Shown: positions 1 to 14,577, counted from the stretch's first letter. The stretch: 64,000 bases of DNA from Apostichopus japonicus (GCF_037975245.1 NC_092579.1:28466166-28530165); one strand, 5' to 3'. Program-made: numbers and translations. The notes: generated by a model from the sequence alone, not told the origin.

Positions 1-1130
1 CAGGTGTATAGGACAGGAAGAATCGCCTGATGATTATTATATATTAATGGTTATCACAGATCTTTGAAATCACAGAGATAGTTTGCCATTAACTCCCTGC
101 AGTAGAAAAGTACATGAAACAATGGCGCATGCATGACAAAGTAGGATCGACCGCGACTAAACATTACCACCTCTTGTTTGGACGATATCTTCTAAAATAG
201 AATCCTATGTACTATGTTGCTTTTTTAAAGAGGATTCTAGCATGATTTAAAAGATATTAGCTGGTGGCTGAAGTTAATAGCCTAGCAACATTGCCTAAAA
301 TTGTCTCAATGCTTAGGCGAAAAGCGCATGGTCATAACATTTTGTATCGCGAAGATATGAATTTTGGTCAATTTGGTGATATTTTGTAAAATGCATCTGA
401 CAAAATACAGAATGGACAATGTCATCTGGGCCGCACTTGAAACTGAAGAAATTAATTGTAAATTCTTTACAAACTTGTCAATTTTGTTTCCACAGTAGAA
501 AATAATATATCTAAAAAAAAGAAAGCAAGAAGAATAGATACATTTTTATGAATTTCTAAGTACGGAGAATTTCGGCAACTAAGAAAATATTCCAAATGTA
601 TCAGATTTCAAGAATAAATCAATAAGAAGATTGCAATATCCCAAGTAAAGCTTTTACAGAAAATTTGCCCAGATGATGTCACAGACCACTTATTGTGAGC
701 CAGCTTCGCTGGAATAAGGAACTTTAGCCAATCCTAAAAGGTTATATTCAATCTACCTTATCTCGAGGTAGTGAAAGGATATTGAGATGGGGGTTTCAAT
801 TAACAGCACGGAATATTTTTCCTTTCAATATAACTTTCCAATTGTTTACCATAAGACAATCCTTTCAACCGCCGGGATGCCCCATTTTGAATGATGAATT
901 ATGACTCTTTAAAAGTATGCCACATCTCCAGATGTCATGCAACCCATGTCGTCGGGTCCTCCTACCTCCCTTAGAATTATTAAAATAATATAGCTCATAA
1001 AAAAATTAGAATAGAATGAAATACTAATCGATTTATGTTCGCGATGAACAAACAGCGTTTCACCCCATCCCGCAGTGATTTGGTTTTAAACAATTCTAAT
1101 GTTACTTCTCTTTTAACTTGACTAATATAG
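1..1130. other. AT-rich non-coding sequence
   Basis: No supported gene. The stretch holds ordinary AT-rich sequence with stops in all frames. Its last 30 bases are pyrimidine-rich with branch-point-like CTTGAC/CTAAT before AG at 1129-1130. They act as the putative splice acceptor for the candidate exon that follows. Confidence 0.5.
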
Positions 1131-1334
1131 GTCACGTTGGATATGTTAATGTATCTCCTGGAAAGATCTCTTCATATTTGAGAAATAGCAAAAGAATATT
1201 TGCCTTTATAGAAGAACATGGTAATATGCCTTACATCAAGACAATCTTTGTTCACGTGTCTGCGGGGATCTTTCAAAAAGAAAAGTATATTTTAGACTTA
1301 ATGTTTTCTCTCAAAGCTTATCAAAGCATTTCTT
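1131..1334 (+). CDS. Candidate internal coding exon, unrecognised protein
   Basis: A 204-nt stretch open in one frame only. It is preceded by a pyrimidine-rich tract with a branch-point-like CTTGACTAAT and ending ATAG, and followed by GTAAGT. The frame leaves two bases at the start and one at the end, so the exon is phase-symmetric (1-1). It encodes about 67 residues beginning HVGYVNVSPGKISSYLRN, with basic and hydrophobic stretches (FVHVSAGIFQKEKYILDLMF). I do not recognise the family. The open frame runs on past the donor into A-rich sequence, so a chance ORF beside a chance donor cannot be excluded. The exon bases before the donor (CTT) are not the preferred AG. Confidence 0.33.
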
Positions 1335-1896
1335 GTAAGTCACTTGCGGTGATTCGGTTCTCATTCTTGATTGACAGCAAAATCTGGAACAAAAATTTCA
1401 CAAAAAAAAAAAAATCACGGCACGTACGGTGCATGCTATAGCGCTGAAAGGTACGACCAAACAGACAGAATATTTGGACATTGAAAACTGACCCTTTTCT
1501 CCCCTTTCTTTCAATCCCTTTATTCTATCCATTTCTTCTTTTAATTTGTCTAATGGTTTAAATCCTCACCATCGGACATCCCAAAGGAACTGGCATTAGC
1601 AATTAATAAAGACGTGTTGAAGATTTAAGATAAACAAGGCAGTTTGTATTTATAGAACACATATAATATAATTGCTTTGAGTATAGCTTAAAGACCAAAT
1701 ATGGAGGCAATTTTTTTTGTTGAGATTTTCCATTAATTTAGGAGTTTACATACCCATAATCAACATGTGTAAAAAATAATCTTCGAAAACCTACTATAAC
1801 CCATAAAAAACGACCACGAAAATGGACATTTTGGGTAGTCACGTGACATGAACCTCTGGAATGTCTGAAAACAGAGATTGACCCAAAGGAGCCTCT
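1335..1896. other. Non-coding stretch leading to inverted repeat
   Basis: No supported gene. It contains GTCACGTGAC at about 1839-1848. At 1858-1882 is a 25-bp segment starting GGAATGTCTGAAA. A closely similar segment recurs in the same orientation at 3153-3176, outside the other arm of the inverted repeat. Confidence 0.5.
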
Positions 1897-1927
1897 GGTC
1901 ACCGTGTGACGTCAAAGTTTGTATACC
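1897..1927. repeat. Left arm of 31-bp inverted repeat pair
   Basis: Reverse complement matches 3101-3131 at 28 of 31 positions by hand alignment. Shared core elements are GGTATACAAAC, then TTGACGTCACA, then GGT.ACC at the outer edge. The arm carries a canonical CRE-like octamer TGACGTCA. Together with the right arm it encloses about 1.2 kb that includes a THAP-type ORF, as the terminal inverted repeats of a DNA transposon would. The 8 bases immediately outside the two arms (GAGCCTCT and TGATGTCT) are not an exact target-site duplication. Confidence 0.6.
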
Positions 1928-2770
1928 GCGAAAATCAAACGCTGATATAGGCACTGTTTGTACACAGATAGCGAACAATTGTACTGTTTTTGACTTCCAA
2001 TTTCGAGCGTTTGAAAAGCTGTTAGCTTAAAACAAGAACACATGAAGGTTAACAACAAGTTTTAGACAATTATAAGCAGAAATTATAGTTAAATTGCTTA
2101 TTTTATTAGCAAAATTTCCACTCAAATGGAGGCATCTTTTACATAGCGTAGCGTCAATAGGTCCGTACGGTACAATATACTTACATAGTACTTACTCGTT
2201 TTAATATCCAAAAGTATACAAACACAGAAAAAGTATCTTGTCAATAAACAAATTTAGCAGTGAATATCCTAATCCACGTTTCTTGTTCAATCCTGGGCGA
2301 AAAACTACCGTGAGTCTGTGTAATTCCATAGAGTTAGGTCTAGTTGAAACAGGCCTTGACCAGTACTAACATCCCACAATCACAAGACAGTCACTAACGA
2401 AATAAAACGTCCGATCGCTACATACTACCGTTTTTATTCAACTCCTTGGAACATGCAGATGTCGGAATAAACAGAACGGACAATATTACACATGTATCAC
2501 GAACTCACGATACTGGAATACAACAAATGAAATAGATAAATCCTAACATGGCTTTTTACACATGCTGTGAGCCAACGCCGGCGAGAGTTGTAACTAACTA
2601 CCGTACATGTACTAACAATGCTATACCCTTGGCACGGTATATATATACGGTCATCTCTTACAGTAAATATATTACTGTCAATTGCGTGATATAATGTTAC
2701 ATGTAAGGACGTCCAGGGCGTGTTTACGGTCAATTTCACATTAGCTATGTCCGACCATGGTCCGACACAG

Positions 2771-3016
2771 CTATCGACAGTATATAATTTTCACAGAATG
2801 AGACATTTGCAGCATATACAGAAGCAGGGTCATGCATGTGGACTCATAGGCATGAGATACTCCGGGTGCTGAAAACTCTTTCCGCGTGGATCTCAAAAAA
2901 TTGATCCAAAGTCTGCGGCGTTTTACGTCGGTTCTTTTACTCGGAAATCTAAAAAAGCTGATGCTTTTGTTGGATGAGGTATAACTGCAACCTCCAACAA
3001 CACAGAATTGTGACAT
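2771..3016 (-). CDS. THAP-type zinc finger, N-terminal part (partial gene or transposase exon)
   Basis: The first ATG of the minus-strand open frame is at 3016. The protein starts MSQFCVVGGCSYTSSNKSIS and continues SFFRFP and a basic WINFLRS helix region. This is the N-terminal signature of the THAP DNA-binding domain: Cys-x(4)-Cys near residues 5 and 10, a conserved FxRFP block, and a conserved Trp about residue 37. THAP domains (C2CH zinc fingers) occur in transcription regulators and in P-element-type transposases. The expected second half (Cys-x2-His-Phe) is not found in frame. After KEFSAPGV the frame reads ESTCMTLLLYM, so either the exon ends near a GT (GGA|GTATCT) or the copy is broken. 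The upstream frame continues without an ATG, so M at 3016 is the natural start. A CRE-like TGACGTCA lies about 100 bp upstream. No AVPTIF-like motif or catalytic domain was seen nearby. Confidence 0.6.
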   Translation of the reverse strand: MSQFCVVGGCSYTSSNKSISFFRFPSKRTDVKRRRLWINFLRSTRKEFSAPGVSHAYESTCMTLLLYMLQMSHSVKIIYCR

Positions 3017-3100
3017 TTTGAGGAAAAAGGAGTAATATCGTTGATGTTTTTGGCAGCTCAAGTATACGACTTTACACACTAAAAGTATAGTTGTGAGTGA

Positions 3101-3131
3101 GGTATACAAACGTTGACGTCACATGGTCACC
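3101..3131. repeat. Right arm of 31-bp inverted repeat pair
   Basis: Partner of 1897-1927, in inverted orientation, with the same GGTATACAAAC and TGACGTCA elements. It lies 85-115 bp upstream of the THAP ORF start on the minus strand, so it could be a promoter segment as well as a transposon end. Outside it, 3153-3176 (GGAATGTCTGAAA...) repeats 1858-1882 in direct orientation. Confidence 0.6.
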
Positions 3132-3314
3132 TGATGTCTTAGGAATGTTTCAGGAATGTCTGAAATAGAAGCTGACTTTTCGTCCCATTTTTCACTTATT
3201 TAACGTCCGAAATTGGTAAAGTTAATTACAGCAATGTAATTGGAATCAGTTAAGGATTACATACATGAAAAATGGTGGGATTTTATGTTCATCGAAAAGT
3301 CTCCATAGTTGGTC

Positions 3315-3318
<4 letters not shown>

Positions 3319-3377
<59 letters not shown>
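3319..3377. repeat. (TA)n microsatellite
   Basis: About 29 uninterrupted AT dinucleotides. No coding significance. Confidence 0.95.
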
Positions 3378-3378
<1 letters not shown>

Positions 3379-4460
3379 ACGTGAAGATAGGTATTGGAGA
3401 GTTAGAGCAGGTCACACAGAGATTAACTTTAAAGTATGACTTTAGGCGAGAAAAGGAAAACTAATTTTGAATTTTGGTAAACCTTCAAAATAAAAATTGT
3501 TATCACTCCACGTTGTATTTCTATACCACTTGCTTTTTTTTATTTGAAAAATAAACCTTCAAGCATGTGAGGCCTATAAATTAAACTGGCTGGGTTATAA
3601 TTATTATTATTATTTTTTCTATTGTACACATCCCAGTTGGTCAGTTCCTCGGATGCAACACAGAAATTCATAGGAAAACATATGACCTATGACCTTTTTA
3701 GCCTCAAACAAAAACGTTTGCAATGCATTACTCATCTATGATGGTAACAATGTGTTAGATATCATCCAGGGTGATCTGTTGCTTATACGGAGTTATGAAA
3801 ACATGCTTTGGTTTAATTATTTCAATTTATGGAACAAATGGATTAGCGATAACATTTAGGCCTGCACAGAGAATCCGACGTTATCATTTATTTACCAACC
3901 AATTAATTAACGTTCTTAGCATCCAAACACTGGTGAAACGAAAATGTTGTGTATGACGTAAGAATAGTTATTAAAAATTGGTATGAAACAACTTCAAATA
4001 TATGTCAACCAACTACGGCTGTTTCTTTAGCAGGATGTAACTTATATTTTCGATAATTTTTGAAAAAGTGTTTTCATAACTGTAAATTTTGTATCCATGA
4101 TGACTGACTGAAAACTTGATAATGCATGCTCGCCGACGCAAGGTTAAAAACGCTAATTAGAAATAAGTCGGTAACGGCAGGTGTATAAAATGCAAATAAA
4201 ACACAAAAAAACAAGCAAAAAAAATGAAACGAAACACAGAATTCTTAAGCCCGACATTGGTCGCCACCAATTATTGTTTACAACGCTGTAACTAATACAT
4301 GAAATGTCATTTCTGTATAAATGGAGGAGTATTGTGTTTAGTTTGGGTAATGCGTTGAAATGTTATGCAGGTGTTGCCAGATTTCCATTACGCCTATAGC
4401 TAATATAATTCATATCTGTACTTTGCGACACCATAGTTCAACGTCCATATCTGGCGACTG
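3378..4460. other. AT-rich non-coding sequence
   Basis: No supported gene. A short ATT-rich tract at about 3598-3616 (TTATTATTATTATT) is the only local structure noted. A 61-codon frame at 3771-3956 shows no family signature. Confidence 0.5.
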
Positions 4461-7169
<2,709 letters not shown>

Positions 7170-7256
7170 GAATTATCCAATATAATGATAGGTGTTGAAT
7201 TGTTGACTGATGGGTCATATGTTCATGAAATTAACGCACTGCCACCTGGAATCCAA
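7170..7256 (+). CDS. Candidate internal coding exon (87 nt, phase 0-0), unrecognised
   Basis: Bordered by a strong acceptor (pyrimidine-rich ACTTACCCTTCCTTATACCAG) and a good donor (CCAA|GTAAGA). Only one frame is open. It runs exactly from the first to the last base, giving 29 residues starting ELSNIMIGVELLTDGSYVHE and ending ALPPGIQ. The mixed polar and hydrophobic composition looks like real protein and differs from the low-complexity background. I cannot assign a family. It lies 955 bp upstream of another exon-like segment on the same strand. Confidence 0.4.
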
Positions 7257-8211
7257 GTAAGAAATATGAGACTATCTGCTTGCACATGAAGATGAACAAA
7301 ATGTGAGATAAACAACATTTTCAGTTTTGTACAATATGACGACTTTATTTAAAACTTAGTTTTTGTAGACTGGTCAAATTTTTGACATTTTATGTCCTCA
7401 CTCATAGAGAGAACATTCGGTACGAAAGGAGTGAAGGTGCTGTGCTGTGGCATCACAAAGCTAGTAATATAATATTATTACGGTAGGCTAACAGACCTAT
7501 CCATACACTTTATCATGTAAAGATGAACATTTTGACAGTGTGGGTTTCTTGAAATCCGCTACACTGATAATACAAGTAAACTATCAAGCGAAAAGGAAAA
7601 ACAAAATGGGAGTTTATTTTATTAAATGTGATCATATGAAATAAATTTAAAAAACACTTCAAACAGTTATTGCGTTGAACAGTTCATTCCTCTTTACGAA
7701 GTGTTTTCCCGGTGGTTTGCAAAGGTGTATTGATTAAAACACGTGATCTGAATCGCCCTATCACAACAAAGAGTTGATTCAAACGCTATGTGCATCGCGT
7801 GTTCCCTTTCTCTATCCACTTTCTGCAGCTGGAATCCGTCCACGATCGCCACAATTAAAAATAAATTCTCTCTTTCATGATGCACGGCATTTCAAGCGAT
7901 CAACTTTTCTAGCATGCAGACTCACAACCATGCTCGCTCAAACGTGACGTGTAAGTCGGAAAGGATAACACACTTGGAACAAGATTTATATTAACTCTGC
8001 GGATTTTGTTGTTTTTTGTGAATTTTTTGTTCGATTTGAAATTTTGTTTAATAATAGATTCGAGGTTAGGTAACGTGGTGTCTTGCTGCATTCATTACGC
8101 TAATCTTCCTAAACAGTCAAGTTTCATGACTACATCGTTATTAACTATGTCAACCTGTTGCGGGATCACCAGACGGTATTTATGATTAGTTTATTAAAAA
8201 TTTGTACTTAG

Positions 8212-8279
8212 CCAACCTGCGTGCAAATATTTTCGATCGTCTGCGGGCTTTGGAAGATGAGATATATATATTCCTGCAG
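8212..8279 (+). CDS. Candidate internal coding exon (68 nt), unrecognised
   Basis: Acceptor TTTGTACTTAG and a near-perfect donor CAG|GTGAGT. Two frames are open. With two leading bases it reads NLRANIFDRLRALEDEIYIF, soluble and helix-like. With none it reads PTCVQIFSIVCGLW. The first frame joins in phase to the exon at 1131-1334, which ends with one spare base. The second joins to 7170-7256. Both cannot be true, so the transcript model is unresolved. Confidence 0.33.
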
Positions 8280-10660
8280 GTGAGTAAAGACATGCTCCCG
8301 TATAGCTGTATTTAAGTATTAATATAGTAACTGAGAATGGAAACTTTGGAAATATCCGGTAGGGATAGTTTAGGGATGGTTCAATACTGTCAAAATGATA
8401 CCACGGTTTGAATAGATTTGATTATATCACATTTTTAAGCCCATCATGAAATGATAAGCAGTGTTATCGGGGAAATACAGAATATAGTTTGACTTTTTGA
8501 AGTTTATATATGAACCTGTAGTAATCTAACAGATTATATCACATGGAAGCGTTCATACCCGAACTGTTTCTCTTTCTGACTGTTCGATTGATAACAGTCA
8601 TAACAGCATGACTGACGTCATCGACAAATGATTCATAATGACGTCAAAAAAAACCCCGTTTATTTCGACATTTAAGAAATATCTTGTAAACATCATTCAG
8701 ATACCGGCTTTTCTTTCAGTACTCTTGGTAAAGTGATGAGATGGGGGAGGAGGGGGGGGGGAGGAACTTTAGCTAACTTTTGTCTATGTTAATTTGGCTT
8801 TGTTGCGAGTTTGAAAAGTGTTTGAACTTGCCCTCAAAGAACTGAGCCAAAAAAAAAGATGAAGGAAAAAACAAGATGCCCAACAGTTAATTCGCCACCA
8901 TGATTTTTGTAACAAGAAACGGATGCCATTTTTTTGTTAAAACAGTAAAAAAAAAACTGCAATTTTTGTTGTTCATTTTGCGCATGTGTTACGGGCAAAT
9001 CTGTTTGTATCAACAACAACGACAACAACAACAAAATAAATGGTAAAAAAAGATGAGTTTTGTGTGAATAAAATCTTAACCTTCTGGACTTAAGAAAGAC
9101 GTGGGTTATAGCCTTGCGTCGAACATCGAATATTGACTTAACACATAACTCCCAATGGACGAAATGTTTTGACTTAAACGTAGTTTTTTTCTCTCACTTC
9201 CTCTGATATATTTAAGGCGAGATATTTGACAGTTTTGGCAAATTAAAAAACTAGTATCCATGTACGTTAACACTTGGCGCAGTTCAACAGCCTTGGCGTA
9301 GACTTTCTGAAATTATGTGTTACGTGGTTTTATTGACCAAATAATAATAATAATAATAATAATAAATAATAATAATAAAAATATATACTTCATGCTCATA
9401 ACCTACAAGGAATATTCGGTAACTAGGGTGCCCTACAATGAATGTGACATACAATAGCAAATATAGCAAAGGGTGAAATGGAGAGGGGAGGGGGGGGGGG
9501 GGAAGAAGAGATGGGTATAAACTATATTTCCTTAAAAAGTATAACATTACAAGATAAATGTAACTTCAACAGTTCGTATCGATCATACGATTAATCACGT
9601 AATCACGTGACAGGTTTTCAAGTGGTTGAATTTAAATGTTGATATTTCATTTCCCCCGATCGGTATTGCAGTTGACAAACGGTCACACGATTAACTTTGA
9701 TCTATCGGTTACCCGACTATTAAGTTAGTTATCGGATAGATACTTAAGTTGCTGAATACATATAAATACACATGTTGTATAAAACTTTTTTTCTGTAATA
9801 TGTTCTATCCGTTTTCCGACGTGTAAACCATGTATGAGCGATCGATGCTATAAGTGCGCAATTAAAGTCGATTTAAATTTTTCAAGAAACTTTCCGATAT
9901 ACCGTGGGGGGACTCATCCAACATTGATTTATTGCATGGTAATGTATAGCTTGAGTATTTATCCAATCAAGATGTATTATTTATTCGATACACTTGCCTC
10001 ATTTATCATCTAGGCCATGCATGTTGTGTGTAGGCCTACATGTGTTCTATACTTCTATATACTGAATATTTAATGTAAGACATTCGATGAATGTTCGTGT
10101 TCTCGTCGCCTTTTAACATTACACTCCTGAAAGTCTCATCAATATTGCATTTGCTCAATCCTTTTGGAAGTGATGTAAACGTCAAATGAAGATTCACGAA
10201 ATCTTTTAACCAGTCAGTTTTTCGTGCAAATTAATGATCTATCCGTTCAGCCGTTTTGCACTCGAGTTACACTTGATGATTAATAGATGTCATGAATTAA
10301 TTAGATTTTAATCAGATATAAAAAGAATCCTATTGTTTTATACCACATGTGTCTACATATTAATATTTTAGGCTTATTAAATGTCATAATCCTTATATAG
10401 CTGCCTGCTAAATGACAATATATGTACTACTAAATACCAGTATATTTGCTATATGTCTGCAGGCATGTACTAAATTAGAGTACTCGTTCAACATGTTAAT
10501 GTGCATATCATATAGGCATTCATCACATTACATGCCAATTACATTCATTACATCACATGCCAATAACATACAATAATTTTTCGTGTTATTACCCTTCCAT
10601 ATTGGTTATAATTATTGGGGAAGTCGTTACAACAATAATGATAATAATATTAATATAAGT
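8280..10660. other. Non-coding stretch with short microsatellites
   Basis: No supported gene. Contents: two TGACGTCA-like sites near 8613 and 8639, a G-rich run near 8743-8762, a CAACAA tract near 9011-9033, (AAT)n at 9341-9379, and a 13-G run near 9490-9502. TACTAAATACCAGTATATTT near 10426-10445 resembles the minisatellite unit that appears at 10975-11165. Confidence 0.5.
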
Positions 10661-10663
10661 TTA

Positions 10664-10920
10664 ACCATTGAAAAAACACATTGCAAATTTTTCTTCTTGC
10701 AGTAGGTGCCCGAAAATTCTCAGCATATTGCCCGAATTTTAACCAAAAAATTTGAAAAACACATTGAAAATTTTTCTTCTTTCGGTAGGTGCCCGAAAAA
10801 TTCTCAGCATATTGCCCGAATTTTAACCAAAAAAATTGAGAAACACATTGCAAATTCTTCTTCTTTCAGTAGCTGCCCGAAAAATTCTCAGCATATTGCC
10901 CGAATTTTCACAAAAAAATT
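10664..10920. repeat. 84-bp tandem repeat, about three copies
   Basis: The word GTAGGTGCCCGAAAA starts at 10702 and 10785, and GTAGCTGCCCGAAAA at 10869, giving spacings of 83 and 84 bp. Each unit carries AATTCTCAGCATATTGCCCG, then AATTTTAACCAAAAAA, then AAACACATTG and TTTTTCTTCTTTC. The frame over it encodes a repeating NSQHIAR peptide, an artefact of a period divisible by three. The array runs straight into GGGGGCTGCAGCCCCC, a C-run and CTCCTACGCCTATG, so it is probably part of a larger dispersed element ending near 10968. Confidence 0.9.
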
Positions 10921-10968
10921 GGGTTGGGGGCTGCAGCCCCCCAGCCCCCCCCCCCCTCCTACGCCTAT
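10921..10968. repeat. GC-rich palindrome plus C-run, likely end of a dispersed element
   Basis: GGGTTGGGGGCTGCAGCCCC is followed by CCCAGCC, a C-run and CTCCTACGCCTATG. The GGGGGCTGCAGCCCCC core is a perfect palindrome able to form a hairpin. It sits at the junction between the 84-bp array and the following minisatellite. Confidence 0.6.
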
Positions 10969-10969
10969 G

Positions 10970-11165
10970 TATGCCAGTATCAGTGCTCAACGGCAATACC
11001 TGTGCTAAATGCAATTATCTGTACCAAATACCAGTATCTGTGCTAAGCACTGCAGTATCTGTGCTAAATTCAAGTATAGCCTATCTGTGCTAAATGCCAG
11101 TATCTGTATACTAAACGCAGTGTCTGTATACTAAATGCATGCAGTATCTTTGTAATAAATACCAC
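10970..11165. repeat. Degenerate minisatellite, unit about 25 bp
   Basis: Recurrent CCAGTATCTGTGCTAAAT with variants (AGTATCTGTATACTAAACGC). About seven or eight diverged copies. Similar words occur before the 84-bp array at about 10426-10480, suggesting the array inserted into or next to an older minisatellite. Confidence 0.75.
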
Positions 11166-14100
11166 ATTAGCATAACACAGAAGTAAATATGCAAAGTCGC
11201 CCCCACCCCCACCCCCCCCCCCACAAGCACGAACAACAAATTCCAATACAATCTGACATCTTAAAAGCCTTTTTTGCTACATGCATTTACAAAATCCATC
11301 GCTTTTAATTACAAGTCTGACTAGATTACGTCAAAAAGTCATCATTTTTAATAAACGCCCCATAACGATAATTGTTTCTCTGAGTTTATGAGTCTTATAA
11401 GTGATAGCTTTTCTTTCATGTTTACTGTGTTTACTGTATGATTTCTCGTACGAGTTTGTGAATTCCATTTGTCAATGTCTCTAGATGTACGTCAGTCTGC
11501 AGTGTATATATAGTATATATTATGTGCAGGGATGCTTCCAATGTACACTTTACGCAGTAACTGTTGCCACGACGATATGAACGCTCCCACTGAGTCTGTA
11601 TGAGGCATGCGCGTTGATAGGCAGGTCGGGCCCCGGGGACAATTATTACACTAGGCGCTCTTTTTGTAGTCATCATTCTTCATTAATTCAGTGTATTACG
11701 AACAAAACAAAACATTTTTAAATCCCATATTTTCCCTGGTCCCTAATTGGACCCGGGCCAAGGGATGTTTAGTCGCCCTGGTCCATTATCGTTAAGCCTA
11801 TTTTTGAAGGGCAAAAGTTTGACGAATGACGTAAGGGATCAACCACCCAAGGAGATATTTTGTTGTTGTTGCTACAATGGGGTCACCATATCACGACCAC
11901 TTCAACAAATCAATCTCATTCAACGAAACCCATTAGGCTAATGCTTAAAACAATTAATGCAGTAGTTCTTATGTTCTCCAGAAAGAATAGCGGAGAGACA
12001 CACACGCACGTACGTACACACATACACACGCTGAAACAAACAACTCTTTAATTCTCTGAATAACTGCGGCACGCTTTTTATAGCTTAATTGCTTTATGTA
12101 TGTAATATATAAATATGAATTTGTGATTTTCGTCACTCGTATAAACAAGGATGGTATTATATTGCACCAAAGCATACCTTTGGGTAATAACATGGGGTCC
12201 TTTATTTACCATTTATAATTTACCCCCGACCCCCCATCCCTCCTCTACATCTTTTGAATTCACCTCTTAAATATATACCATGCCTCAGCTGCAACCTCTT
12301 CTTGCCCACCCAGAGCTGATCATTCTCGACATTAAATCATAGCTTTTGCCGTTGTCTGTCTTATCAAACCAGTTCCACCAACAAGCCCATCCGTATTATT
12401 TTAAAGCTTTCATATAAACACCAAATTGGCATATTGCGGTCTAGGTTCTGCCTCAGTAATTAAACGTCACATTTGATTTCAACCATAAATTCTCTCTCGT
12501 TTCATTTTTACGAAATATGAAAAGAGTAGTGATAAATCAAATTATAATGTATGTATGTGCGCGTGTATGGGTGTATGCATGTGTGTATGATTGAGGTTGG
12601 GGGGGGGGGAGGGGTGACTTGGAAAATATTCCTATTGGCGTTTCTTTCAAACCAAGGTTTCAAATTTAATTGTTGAAGATGTTTGGAAAGCATCTTATAC
12701 CGAAGAATGTCAGGGAAAATTTCCAAAGATATTTATAAAATGAATTTTCTTTCAAGTTACGTTATCTTGAGATCTACATTAGTTCCAAAGAAGAAGAAGG
12801 AGAAGTCATCTTCATGCAAAGAATAATGCCACAATTGTTTTTCTTATTTTTCATCCCGGTTCGCTCAATTGATAAAATCAATTTATAAAAGTCATTGTCA
12901 TGGGAGTCTGGAAATGCCAACTGTCTTTGGTCAAGGTTCAATTGATTGGATTAAAGCTAATATACTCAAAATGAAATGGACGACTCGGGCCTGGCATCTT
13001 ATGTCAACTACAGTTGATCTTGCAAATAGTTGTCAATAAATTGATTATAGCTACAAATAAATAATTGTCAAATTTCGATAAAATAAAGATCAACGTTTTT
13101 TTTTATATGTCTGCATGGTCTGATGGGTTACGACATATATCTGTGGTGACATATATCTGTGGTGCCACAATACGTTAACATTATGAGATCTGTCCATTAA
13201 AAGCCATAAAACGACCTTCGTTTATTTTGCAGAAAACAGTATTCTAACCTTTGAAAGTTACCGTGAACCCACATGCAATATGCTGTGTCCCGGGAGCTGA
13301 TCCAGGATTTTGTTAGGGGGGAGGGTGGCACGGGGTTCATTGGAGCTGATTGGACTTTTTGGGGGTGGGGAGACCTGGGTGCATCGACCCGAGATTATGC
13401 TACTAATTACTTTGTGTGTGTGTGAGCGAGGTTGAAATGTGGGAGGGGAGGGGAGGGGGAGGGGTTGCACCATTGATAAGTGCCTGACACCGTTACTCTA
13501 TGCTGATAAGGTGTAAGGGTTCTTCTTGTCATTGATAAAGATAAACCATCATGATGATTTAGTCTTCGGGAGAAGTTGGTGGCGGAGGGAAGGGAGGGGA
13601 GGGCTGGATACGAAAGTTTCCTTGCTCCCTAAGAAATAATGACTACACCCAACTTTGAATCTCTTCATTGTCGCATTCCATTTACTGCCGTCTTCAGTTA
13701 ATGTCATTTGACTACAGCTGCGATAGAGGAAGCACCAACCGCCTTATGGGTAGTTAGCATTTCCTTTCCATAACTATACCGGTAATATACTATGGAGAGT
13801 GTTTATAAATGCAAGGGCTTTTCTCACTTAGACGTTTCCTAAGCTGCCCCTTTCACCGTAGCCAAATTAAGAATAAATTCATTTTTTTAAAAACTTAATG
13901 ACGATTACTCTCATCCCTATGATATGACCTCCTCCATAATGAAGAAGTTTGATCTCTTTAGAAGCCAATAATTTTGTTTGCCATTTTCGATTATTTTGTG
14001 TTTATTTACACGTTTTTCGCAAACGGAGGCATGTGAGGTGACATCGTCACCATAAAGATAAAATGTCGAAGTGGGGGGGGGGGGGGAGATGCAGTCGCCA

Positions 14101-14442
14101 GATTAATTGTTTCCGTCATGAAATAATAACAATATTTATTGCATGAACAGAAATTGTGAAATTGATTCCGGAGCTCAAGGTCTGTAACTGACTCATTCTT
14201 TTCAAGATATTAAAATTTCTCTAGGGAAATTATTTCCTTTACCCTTGTGTTCGTTTCAATGCTCGAATCAATAACAAAACACCTGTTTCTTTACCCGGAA
14301 ATAATGCAATCTATCTCGTCAGTTAGATTTTGAAATCGTCACCGTGACTAACGTTTTTAGCGCGGTTTCTCAATGAGCGACACAAATAGTCGACCCAAAT
14401 TTGACAAAAGATTCTTAAATTAGTTCAAAGATTGCGGCAAAC

Positions 14443-14445
<3 letters not shown>
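11166..14445. other. Non-coding stretch with C-run, CA tract and G-quadruplex motif
   Basis: No supported gene. Contents: a C-rich run at about 11200-11222, a short CA/CG-rich tract near 11998-12033, G-runs near 12599-12614 and 13315-13375, and a strong quadruplex-type motif at 13441-13464. ATCCAGGATTTTGTTAGGGG near 13299 resembles CTGGATCC motifs next to other G-runs in the window. A 15-G run lies near 14072-14086. Confidence 0.5.
13441..13464 (+). other. Potential G-quadruplex sequence
   Basis: Five consecutive G-tracts of 3-5 G separated by single A. This is the most regular quadruplex-capable sequence in the window. Function unknown; no gene start is visible beside it. Confidence 0.7.
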
Positions 14446-14500
<55 letters not shown>

Positions 14501-14577
14501 GTTATATATATGTTATAATCTATATATATATAATATGTTATATATATGTTATAATCTATATATATATATATAATATG

